This document shows positions 23,713 to 30,141 of a DNA stretch of 33,574 nucleotides, piece after piece. This DNA comes from Bacillota bacterium (GTDB taxonomy: Bacteria; Bacillota; Clostridia; Acetivibrionales; DTU013). Both the position numbers and the translations under genes were made by a program. The stretch covers positions 1-33,574 of the forward strand of contig JAEZLF010000068.1 in NCBI GenBank assembly GCA_023435925.1, read 5' to 3'. Position 1 is the first letter of the stretch. The number at the start of each line of letters is the position of its first letter. The notes beneath the pieces are model-generated. The model did no database searches and was not told the origin of the DNA. It saw only the letters and a list, made by a program, of their open reading frames with translations.

Positions 23713-24336
23713 CTATTTGACGTATTCTTCATTGAAAAGTTCCCTTTTTGCCAATAATACATTTTTTAATGCCTGTCTTGCTCTGTTTATTCTTGATTTC
23801 ACCGTTCCGGACGGACAGTCCAGAACATCTGCAATTTCATCATAGCTCAGCCCCTGTATGTCTCTGAGAGTAATCACCAGCCGCTGATCCTCAGGCAGGC
23901 TATCAATTGCGCCGCTGACAATGCTGCGGATTTCCTCCCTCTCTGCGACCTCATCCGGCAAAGGATCATCGCTCATGATCTGCCGTTTCATTTCACCATC
24001 TTCTAACTGTATCTCGGCATCCAATGACATTTCTTTTTTATTTTTTCTTTTCCGGAGCTCGTCCAAACATACGTTGGTTGTTATTCTATAAATCCATGTG
24101 GAAAATGCTGACTGTCCCTTGAAGCTGGCAATCGATCGAAAGACTCTTATGAATGTTTCCTGCGCAAGGTCATTGGCGTCGTCAAAATTGCCTATCATTC
24201 TGTAAGCCAGATTAAAAATCTTCTTCTGATAAATCTCTATTAACTTTTCAAAGGCTTCAACATCCCCAGCCTTCGATTTTTCAAGCAGAAGTTCTTCCTG
24301 ATTGCTCATTTGCTGTACTAATCCCCCATCCGGCAT
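23713..24336 (-). CDS. ECF RNA polymerase sigma factor (SigW-like)
   Basis: This 207-residue group 4 sigma factor has region 2 (about 25-95: A-F-E-K-L-I-E-I-Y, D-D-A-N-D-L-A-Q-E-T-F, F-S-T-W-I-Y-R-I-T-T-N) and region 4 (about 145-195: L-P-E-D-Q-R-L-V-I-T-L-R, L-S-Y-D-E-I-A, G-T-V-K-S-R-I-N-R-A-R) without a region 3. The paired anti-sigma gene follows at 19 nt, so the sigma factor is likely held inactive until envelope stress. Start could be ATG 24336 or ATG 24309; neither has an ideal ribosome site. SigW-like is by similarity; the exact ECF group is not determined. Confidence 0.93.
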   Translation of the reverse strand: MPDGGLVQQMSNQEELLLEKSKAGDVEAFEKLIEIYQKKIFNLAYRMIGNFDDANDLAQETFIRVFRSIASFKGQSAFSTWIYRITTNVCLDELRKRKNKKEMSLDAEIQLEDGEMKRQIMSDDPLPDEVAEREEIRSIVSGAIDSLPEDQRLVITLRDIQGLSYDEIADVLDCPSGTVKSRINRARQALKNVLLAKRELFNEEYVK

Positions 24337-24363
24337 TCACTCACAGGTACACACACAATATAC

Positions 24364-24369
24364 ATTATA
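24364..24369 (-). promoter_or_regulatory. Perfect -10 box upstream of the ECF sigma gene
   Basis: TATAAT at 24369-24364 on the minus strand lacks a good -35 (TACAAA with an 18-nt spacer is the best). It may be the housekeeping promoter of the sigma/anti-sigma operon. Confidence 0.45.
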
Positions 24370-24389
24370 CATTATTTAAAGTTATCTTT

Positions 24390-24415
24390 GTAGCATGAAG
24401 GTGAATATTGTTCAA
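24390..24415 (-). promoter_or_regulatory. Possible ECF-type autoregulatory promoter
   Basis: TTGAAC (24415-24410) with CTAC (24393-24390) at a 16-nt spacing resembles the ECF pattern TGAAAC-N16-CGTA. Such a site would let the sigma factor drive its own operon. The match is partial. Confidence 0.35.
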
Positions 24416-24441
24416 AATGTCACAGTAATTTAGTAAATACA

Positions 24442-24463
24442 CATCATCAGACATCTGATGATG
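24442..24463. repeat. Perfect palindrome at the murA breakpoint
   Basis: CATCATCAGA and TCTGATGATG form a 10-bp perfect stem around 2 nt. The stop codon of the truncated murA frame lies within it. There is no T-run on either side, so it is not a good terminator; it could be a recombination or replication-fork site. Confidence 0.7.
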
Positions 24464-24824
24464 ACCATAAGGTAACGCACCCACCTGGGTAGCTGATAGT
24501 CACTTTACCGCATCTTGCCAGCATAGGTCCCATGAATATAATGGAGGACCGCATTTCTGCCGCCAGATCTACCGGGATTTGAGTCTCTTTTATACTGGAA
24601 GAGTTGACTGTTATTACCCCACCCTCTATTTTTGCACTGCAGCCGATTTTCTTTAGAATCTCTATCATTACCTCCACATCCCTAAGTCTGGGACAATTCT
24701 TAATAATACTTTCTCCGCCATTTAGCAACGATGCTGCTAATATTGGCAAAACAGCATTTTTGGAGCCTTCTACTACGATCTCGCCTTCGAGTTTAGTGCC
24801 CCCTGTGATAACAAATCTGCTCAT
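24447..24824 (-). pseudogene. murA: Truncated UDP-N-acetylglucosamine 1-carboxyvinyltransferase (murA 5' part)
   Basis: Full MurA (about 420 residues) adds enolpyruvate to UDP-GlcNAc, the first committed step of peptidoglycan synthesis. This frame has only 125 residues. It starts correctly (M-S-R-F-V-I-T-G-G, E-G-S-K-N-A-V-L-P with the Lys-Asn pair) and includes A-E-M-R-S-S and the P-G-G-C loop with the catalytic Cys near residue 116. It then diverges: the next nine codons are unrelated and end in a stop within a palindrome. Two of MurA's three-fold repeats are missing, so it cannot be active. ATG 24824 follows GAGGT by 6 nt, so it may still be translated. No remainder of murA lies downstream before the sigma operon. 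Confidence 0.88.
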
Positions 24825-24831
24825 AAAAACA

Positions 24832-24859
24832 CCTCGCACACATTTTATTTTATGCGAGG
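24832..24859 (-). promoter_or_regulatory. Hairpin covering the murA ribosome site
   Basis: CCTCGCA/TGCGAGG forms a 7-bp stem with a 14-nt A/T-rich loop between spoVE and the murA fragment. The 3' arm contains the GAGG used as murA ribosome site, so translation of the fragment may be low. Confidence 0.55.
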
Positions 24860-24873
24860 CCGGGAAAATGTGT

Positions 24874-25983
24874 TCAGATTCTTTCATAGTTGGAATAGCG
24901 TGAGACATTTAGCAGAATGCCAACCTCGGCCATAAACAGAACCAACGCCGTGCCTCCCGAACTGAAGAACGGCAGAGAAACACCTGTCGGCGGAACACTA
25001 TTGGTCACAACGGCGATATTAAAGAGACTTTGGACCGCAATCAACGCAGTAATTCCGGTAGCAATGAGACTTCCGTAAACATCCGGGGCATGAACGGCGA
25101 TCTTGATACCCCTCCAAATAAATATCATAAAAAGCAGAAGCACTGCCATCACGCCGATAAATCCCAGCTCCTCCGCCAGCACTGCAAAAATATAGTCATT
25201 CTGGGGTTCGGGAATCCATAAGAATTTTTGCATACTTTGTCCAAGTCCTCTGCCGAACAGTCCCCCCGAGCCAATGGCGTAAAGAGAATTGATTGTCTGC
25301 CACCCTTCACCCCGGGGGTTGCTCCATGGGTCGAGGAAGGCATTGATACGCGGTGTCATGTAATCTGTAAATGCAATGACCGCAACAAGCGCTGCACATA
25401 CCGGAGCAGCCAGCAAAAGGAAATGCCTGACCTTCGCCCCCGCTGAAAACAAAATAATGACCGATATTGAAATCATAATAATCGTCGCACTCAGATGTGT
25501 TTCCCTCAGCAATAGCAGCGACACAAGTCCGACCACAAATAAATAGGGCATCAGATCTTTAAAGAACTTGTCAAGGGGCTTTTTGCGTTTGGACAAGTTG
25601 AATGACATATACAAAATTAAAGCCAGCTTTGTCAGCTCTGACGGCTGAAACCGAAAGGAGCCGAACTGGATCCATCTCCAGGAACCATTCGCTTCTTTTC
25701 CGATACCAGGTATCAACACCAGTATGAGCATCACGATACAGGCTCCCATTAAGAACGTGACAGTTTTTTTCCCGTATTTGTGGTAATCATAGTTAGCAGC
25801 AAACAGCATGGCTACGATTCCCAGAACTGCAAACTGGAGTTGTTTTCTGATAATGTAGTAAATATCCTTATATTCTTTTTCAGCCGTGGGTGCACTGGCA
25901 CTGAAAACCATGATAAGCCCTAAAGAGAGCAGTATCAGCACTGTAATAAACAGCCAGAAATCAAACGGCTTCTTGTCCTTCAT
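24874..25983 (-). CDS. spoVE: SEDS-family peptidoglycan polymerase SpoVE/FtsW
   Basis: SEDS proteins polymerise glycan strands from lipid II together with a class B PBP. The 369-residue protein has about ten membrane helices, the motif W-I-Q-F-G-S-F-R-F-Q-P-S-E-L-T-K, the long loop with P-W-S-N-P-R-G-E-G-W-Q-T-I-N-S, G-L-F-G-R-G-L-G-Q-S and the closing F-F-S-S-G-G-T-A. Position in the dcw cluster and the PASTA-bearing SpoVD upstream suggest SpoVE/FtsW. Whether it acts in vegetative division, spore cortex synthesis, or both cannot be told. GGAGG lies 6 nt before ATG 25983. Usually murD precedes and murG follows; both are absent here. Confidence 0.93.
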   Translation of the reverse strand: MKDKKPFDFWLFITVLILLSLGLIMVFSASAPTAEKEYKDIYYIIRKQLQFAVLGIVAMLFAANYDYHKYGKKTVTFLMGACIVMLILVLIPGIGKEANGSWRWIQFGSFRFQPSELTKLALILYMSFNLSKRKKPLDKFFKDLMPYLFVVGLVSLLLLRETHLSATIIMISISVIILFSAGAKVRHFLLLAAPVCAALVAVIAFTDYMTPRINAFLDPWSNPRGEGWQTINSLYAIGSGGLFGRGLGQSMQKFLWIPEPQNDYIFAVLAEELGFIGVMAVLLLFMIFIWRGIKIAVHAPDVYGSLIATGITALIAVQSLFNIAVVTNSVPPTGVSLPFFSSGGTALVLFMAEVGILLNVSRYSNYERI

Positions 25984-26026
25984 ATTGTTCCTCCAAACAT
26001 ACTATCATGCACGTACAAAGTGCTGT

Positions 26027-26061
26027 CGTATAGGAACATAAAAACCATATTTTCCTATACG
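26027..26061 (-). other. Hairpin directly after the mraY stop codon
   Basis: CGTATAGGAA and TTCCTATACG give a 10-bp perfect stem with a 15-nt loop, beginning 1 nt past the mraY stop. No T-run follows it on the minus strand, so it is more likely an mRNA-stabilising or processing structure than a terminator. It occupies the place where murD is usually found. Confidence 0.5.
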
Positions 26062-27063
26062 TTAAAAAAATCGGAACCTCAATGTTGCAAACCCAATAAA
26101 GCACAATACGATGGTGATAAGCCAGAATACCCTGACCACCTTCGTTTCCTTCCAGCCTGAAAGCTCAAAATGGTGATGGATCGGCGCCATCTTAAAAACA
26201 CGTTTACCTCTCAGCTTGAAGGATACTACCTGTATAAATACAGACAGGCTTTCTACAGCATATATCGCACCTACCACCAGTAATATCCACGGCATTTTCA
26301 TCATAACAGCCGCGGCCCCAACCACACCGCCCAGAGCCAATGAACCGGTGTCGCCCATAATTACTTTCGCCGGATATATGTTAAATACCAAAAATCCCAG
26401 ACAACCTCCGGCTGCAATGGAGCAAAAGAGCTTCACATAATCCCACTCACCTCTGACCATAGCAACGATTGTGAAAAATACTGCCACAATCAGTGTCACA
26501 CCTGCTGCCAGTCCATCGATTCCATCTGTCATATTGACTGAATTTGTAATCATATACATAACAACAATAATAAATGGTATATACATCCAGACCGGCAGCT
26601 TAACTACAGCATCAACCCCCATGAACGGAACGATCATTCCTGTCCCCAGAGATGGACTGTAGGCTGTATAAATTGCAAAAGCAGTTGATACCAGAAGCAG
26701 CCCAAAGGATTTCTGTGCGGCACTGAGTCCGTCCTTGTTCTTCTTAATCACCTTAATAAAGTCGTCGACAAATCCCACGGCTCCAAAGCCCACTGTTACA
26801 AGCAGCATCGGAATAATTCCGGGATACTTGTGTGAAAAAAACAATGAAACCAAAATCATCGGGATAATGAATATGAATCCTCCGATAGTCGGTATTCCCA
26901 TTTTTTTTAAGTGTGTTGCAGGCCCATCGTCCCTTACCGTCTGACCAAACTTCAAACGGCGAAGGATTGGTATGATGATAGGACCCGCTATCAGAGCCAG
27001 TATAAATGTCGCTGTAAACGCTAATACCTGTGGTGATGTAAAAAAGTTGATCTCCAAAACCAT
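26062..27063 (-). CDS. mraY: Phospho-N-acetylmuramoyl-pentapeptide transferase
   Basis: MraY moves phospho-MurNAc-pentapeptide onto undecaprenyl phosphate, making lipid I. The 333-residue integral membrane enzyme has D-D-G-P-A-T-H near the N-terminus, F-V-D-D-F-I-K-V (Asp pair), N-S-V-N-M-T-D-G-I-D-G-L (catalytic Asp), G-D-T-G-S-L-A-L-G-G and the cytoplasmic M-A-P-I-H-H-H-F-E loop. ATG 27063 abuts a GGGGG run; TTG at 27057 with 7-8 nt spacing is an alternative start. It lies 38 nt downstream of murF. Confidence 0.97.
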   Translation of the reverse strand: MVLEINFFTSPQVLAFTATFILALIAGPIIIPILRRLKFGQTVRDDGPATHLKKMGIPTIGGFIFIIPMILVSLFFSHKYPGIIPMLLVTVGFGAVGFVDDFIKVIKKNKDGLSAAQKSFGLLLVSTAFAIYTAYSPSLGTGMIVPFMGVDAVVKLPVWMYIPFIIVVMYMITNSVNMTDGIDGLAAGVTLIVAVFFTIVAMVRGEWDYVKLFCSIAAGGCLGFLVFNIYPAKVIMGDTGSLALGGVVGAAAVMMKMPWILLVVGAIYAVESLSVFIQVVSFKLRGKRVFKMAPIHHHFELSGWKETKVVRVFWLITIVLCFIGFATLRFRFF

Positions 27064-27101
27064 TCCCCCGTATATTCATTTTAATACTGTTGTGACTTTT
27101 A

Positions 27102-28478
27102 TCAGCCTTCTGCTGTAAGCGAATTTACGATCTCCTCCATCTTTATTCCCCGTGAACCTTTTACTAATATTGCGTCATTCTTCTGTATTATTTTCAGCAA
27201 ATACTGCAATGCTTCAGCATTACTTTGAAACGCTGCAGCCCTTTCCGGATTAAATCCAGCCTCAACCGCTCCTTTTACTATGTCGGCGGCACGGGAGCCT
27301 ACCGTCACGATATAATCAAGTCTCATACCTGCGGCCTGTTTGCCGGTATCCAGATGCGCCTGTGCAGACCAATCTCCAAGCTCCAGCATATCTCCCAGAA
27401 CGGCAATTCTCCTGTCGGCGTCCAGTTCCTCCAGTACATCCAACGCAGCCTTTACAGACTGAGGGCTGGAATTATACGCATCATTGATCACCTTCAGGCC
27501 ATTTGCCTTCAGAATATTCAGCCGCATCTTGCCGGGGTTGAACCGTGACAGTCCCTCTCCGATCTCTTCCATGGAAACTCCAAGCTCGTATCCCACTGCC
27601 ACTGCTGCCAGTGCATTGTAAACATTATGAACACCCGGAGCCGGTATATGAATCCGATGATCCCTTCCTCCGACCGTTATTGAAAAATCAATTCCATTTT
27701 CTCCGCGGGATTGAATATTATATGCCTGATAGTCAACACCTTCTTCAAACCCATAAGATACTATCCTCTGCGTTAGCAGTCCCTTCACTCCGCTTAACAT
27801 GATATCATCGCCATTCAGAACAAGCAATCCACCCTGCTGCAGCCCTTCCAGCAGCTCCAGCTTTGCTCGGAGGATATTCTGCCGGGATCCCAGCTTTTCT
27901 ATGTGAGAAATACCAATATTGGTGATTATGCCCACTTTCGGTCTGACAATAGCCGTAAGAGCACTTATTTCTCCGAAGCCGCTCATGCCCATCTCCAGAA
28001 CAGCTGCTTCGTGTTTATCGTCCAACCGGAAAATAGTGAGAGGCAGGCCTATCTCATTGTTGAGATTCCCTTCGTTTTTAAGCACATTGTACTTTATTCC
28101 CAGTCCGCAGGCAACCATTTCTTTCGTACTGGTTTTTCCAACACTGCCGGTTATTCCGACAAAAGGGATGGAAAACCTGCTTCTGTAATATGCGGCCAGT
28201 TCCTGCAAGGCCTTCAATGTATCTTTTACTCTGATCAGTGTTTTTCCCGGGAAATGACATAAATCCTTCTGAACCAATGCCGCGGCTGCCCCCTGCTCAA
28301 ATGCACGTTCAATATAATCATGCCCGTCAAAGTTCTCGCCTGCTAATGGAATAAACAAATCCCCCGGTTGTATTGTTCTTGAATCGGTTGATATGCCGGA
28401 AACCATACGGCTTCCCGTATCGCCTGTCAGCCTTCCGCCTGTTGCCTTTACTATTTCATCTACATTCATCTGAACCAT
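27102..28478 (-). CDS. murF: UDP-N-acetylmuramoyl-tripeptide--D-alanyl-D-alanine ligase
   Basis: MurF adds D-Ala-D-Ala to the UDP-MurNAc-tripeptide in the cytoplasm. The 458-residue Mur ligase has the N-terminal substrate domain (S-T-D-S-R-T), the ATP loop G-I-T-G-S-V-G-K-T-S-T-K, the central V-L-E-M-G-M-S-G-F-G-E-I and N-I-G-I-S-H-I region, and the C-terminal D-A-Y-N-S-S-P-Q-S and V-L-G-D-M-L-E-L-G motifs that distinguish MurF. AAGGAG lies 8 nt before ATG 28478. The gap to murE holds the dispersed repeat copy B. Confidence 0.97.
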   Translation of the reverse strand: MVQMNVDEIVKATGGRLTGDTGSRMVSGISTDSRTIQPGDLFIPLAGENFDGHDYIERAFEQGAAAALVQKDLCHFPGKTLIRVKDTLKALQELAAYYRSRFSIPFVGITGSVGKTSTKEMVACGLGIKYNVLKNEGNLNNEIGLPLTIFRLDDKHEAAVLEMGMSGFGEISALTAIVRPKVGIITNIGISHIEKLGSRQNILRAKLELLEGLQQGGLLVLNGDDIMLSGVKGLLTQRIVSYGFEEGVDYQAYNIQSRGENGIDFSITVGGRDHRIHIPAPGVHNVYNALAAVAVGYELGVSMEEIGEGLSRFNPGKMRLNILKANGLKVINDAYNSSPQSVKAALDVLEELDADRRIAVLGDMLELGDWSAQAHLDTGKQAAGMRLDYIVTVGSRAADIVKGAVEAGFNPERAAAFQSNAEALQYLLKIIQKNDAILVKGSRGIKMEEIVNSLTAEG

Positions 28479-28503
28479 TGTGTCAGCTCCTTTTGCTTGT
28501 ATA

Positions 28504-28519
28504 TGCCGGTTTCCGGCAA
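28504..28519 (-). other. Short hairpin upstream of murF
   Basis: TGCCGG/CCGGCA around TTT gives a 6-bp stem just upstream of the murF ribosome site and outside repeat copy B. It parallels the extra 7-bp GC hairpin that precedes copy A at 6660-6675. Confidence 0.45.
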
Positions 28520-28546
28520 ACCGATTCTCACTAATGGATGTTCAAT

Positions 28547-28654
28547 TTCCGCTGCGGGCTAAATGAATTCGCCCTGCGCTACACTTCGTGCGCCACGCCC
28601 AAACGTGGCGTTTGAACAACGTCATTGGAGAACTTTGACCTTGTTCAATTTACT
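28547..28654 (-). repeat. Dispersed multi-hairpin repeat, copy B, flanked by 12-bp direct repeats
   Basis: The core (28550-28648) matches copy A: GGGC/GCCC (28556-28574), CGCCACG/CGTGGCG (28591-28610) and AACAACGTC/GACCTTGTT with one mismatch (28615-28645), plus GCTACACTTCGT (28578-28589). The segment is bounded by identical 12-bp words TGGATGTTCAAT (28535-28546 and 28655-28666). The murE stop codon lies inside the element. No coding potential was found. It fits a small non-autonomous mobile element (MITE-like) or a mobile structured RNA. Confidence 0.8.
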
Positions 28655-30099
28655 TGGATGTTCAATAATTCCCTTACTACTTCTCTTTCATCAAAATGAA
28701 TGGTTCTGTCTTTAAAAGTCTGATAAGTCTCATGTCCCTTACCGGCAAGAACCACCACATCGCCATTACGCGCCTCTTCCAGAGCATGCTTTATTGCCTC
28801 CCGGCGGTCACAAATACATCTGTATTTCCCGGCTGTACTCTTAATACCCTCTTCAATATCCCTTATAATCCTATCCGGTGCTTCTGTTCTGGGATTATCG
28901 GATGTAATCACTGTATAATCTGCCAGACGCCCGGATATTTCACCCATCATCGGTCTTTTTGTCCTGTCCCTGTCCCCGCCGCATCCGAACACGCATATCA
29001 CTCTTCCGGCTGCGTAATCCCTTACCGTACATAGAATATTTTCCAGGCTGTCCGGTGTATGGGCATAGTCTATTATAACACTGAATGGCTTGCCTGTATC
29101 CACCAATTCTGCTCTGCCAGGCACCTGTACCTTCTCAAGGCCCGCTGCCACAGCTTCACGGGGCACACCCAGCAATCCGCTTACACCCGCTGCTGCCAAT
29201 GAGTTGTATACGCTGAACCTGCCTGGTATACCAACGCGGAATCTGCCGCCATACCATGGTGATATCAGGTCAAACTCCACACTTTGAGGTAATTTTAAAA
29301 TGTTTGCAGCCATGATGTCAGCGTTTTTTTCAATACCATAGGTAAGTGTTTCACACCTTGATTCTTCCAATACCCTGCCGGCATATTCGCTATCCAGATT
29401 AATCAGACCTTTTTTACATTTCTTAAACAATCGGCATTTGGCTAATAAATACTCCTCCATGGAGGCATGCTCTTTCTCGCCGATATGATCTCTGGTCAGA
29501 TTGGTAAAGACTCCCGTACTGAATTCACAGAAGTCGACCCGATGCAGCGCAAGTCCCTGAGAGGAAACCTCCATCACAACATCCTTCACACCTTCTTCTG
29601 CCATCTGGGTAAAAATCTCCTGCAGATCCAGTGATTCCGGCGTTGTCCTCTCGGAATACAACACCCTTTCTCCAATTCTTGTACCCAGTGTTCCAATGAT
29701 ACCAGTCTTTCTTCCGGATGTCTCCAGTATCGCTTTCAGCATAAAGGTTGTGGTTGTTTTCCCCTTTGTTCCGGTAATCCCGATAAGATTCAGCCTGCCC
29801 GAAATATGCCCGAAAAACACATCTGATACACATGCCAGTGCGATACGTGAATCGTTAGTTTTTATCACTGCAATTCCGTCGGGAACCTGCAAATCCTTCT
29901 GTGCAATAAACGCTACGGCGCCGTTGTCCAGCGCCTGACCGACATAATCATGTCCGTCGGTTGTCATACCATCAACGCAGACAAACGCATATCCTGCTCT
30001 TACCTTCCTTGAATTATATGCCAAGCCTGCTATTTGAATATTGGTGTCGCCCGTGATGTCCAGGATGTCTAAATCCCTGATGAGCTCGGCCAATAACAT
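28645..30099 (-). CDS. murE: UDP-N-acetylmuramoyl-L-alanyl-D-glutamate--2,6-diaminopimelate ligase
   Basis: MurE adds the third residue of the peptidoglycan stem. The protein (484 residues) has the ATP loop G-I-T-G-T-K-G-K-T-T-T, the carbamoyl-lysine region (M-E-E-Y-L-L-A-K), I-D-Y-A-H-T-P-D-S and the D-N-P-R motif diagnostic for meso-diaminopimelate. I chose ATG 30099 because AGAAGGA lies 8 nt upstream; three earlier Met codons (up to 30135) lack a site. The last two residues (V-N) and the stop come from the inserted repeat copy B. Without it the frame would end N-I-H-stop. Downstream murF and upstream spoVD are in the same operon. Confidence 0.96.
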   Translation of the reverse strand: MLLAELIRDLDILDITGDTNIQIAGLAYNSRKVRAGYAFVCVDGMTTDGHDYVGQALDNGAVAFIAQKDLQVPDGIAVIKTNDSRIALACVSDVFFGHISGRLNLIGITGTKGKTTTTFMLKAILETSGRKTGIIGTLGTRIGERVLYSERTTPESLDLQEIFTQMAEEGVKDVVMEVSSQGLALHRVDFCEFSTGVFTNLTRDHIGEKEHASMEEYLLAKCRLFKKCKKGLINLDSEYAGRVLEESRCETLTYGIEKNADIMAANILKLPQSVEFDLISPWYGGRFRVGIPGRFSVYNSLAAAGVSGLLGVPREAVAAGLEKVQVPGRAELVDTGKPFSVIIDYAHTPDSLENILCTVRDYAAGRVICVFGCGGDRDRTKRPMMGEISGRLADYTVITSDNPRTEAPDRIIRDIEEGIKSTAGKYRCICDRREAIKHALEEARNGDVVVLAGKGHETYQTFKDRTIHFDEREVVRELLNIQVN

Positions 30100-30121
30100 G
30101 CTTACCATCCTTCTTACGGCA

Positions 30122-30137
30122 TTTTGCATCTGCAAAA
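30122..30137 (-). other. Short hairpin between spoVD and murE
   Basis: TTTTGCA/TGCAAAA forms a 7-bp perfect stem with a 2-nt centre in the 42-nt gap, 4 nt past the spoVD stop. It could stall or protect mRNA ends; no clear terminator T-run follows. Confidence 0.4.
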
Positions 30138-30141
30138 GCCA

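Noticed and set aside
24337..24446. Remaining part of murA in another frame after a simple frameshift
   Set aside because: None of the three frames here shows the expected I-G-x-R-P-I-D or later MurA motifs, so it is a true truncation in this sequence.
26027..26061. Terminator after mraY
   Set aside because: The stem is perfect, but there is no T-run after it on the minus strand, and spoVE follows in the same direction.
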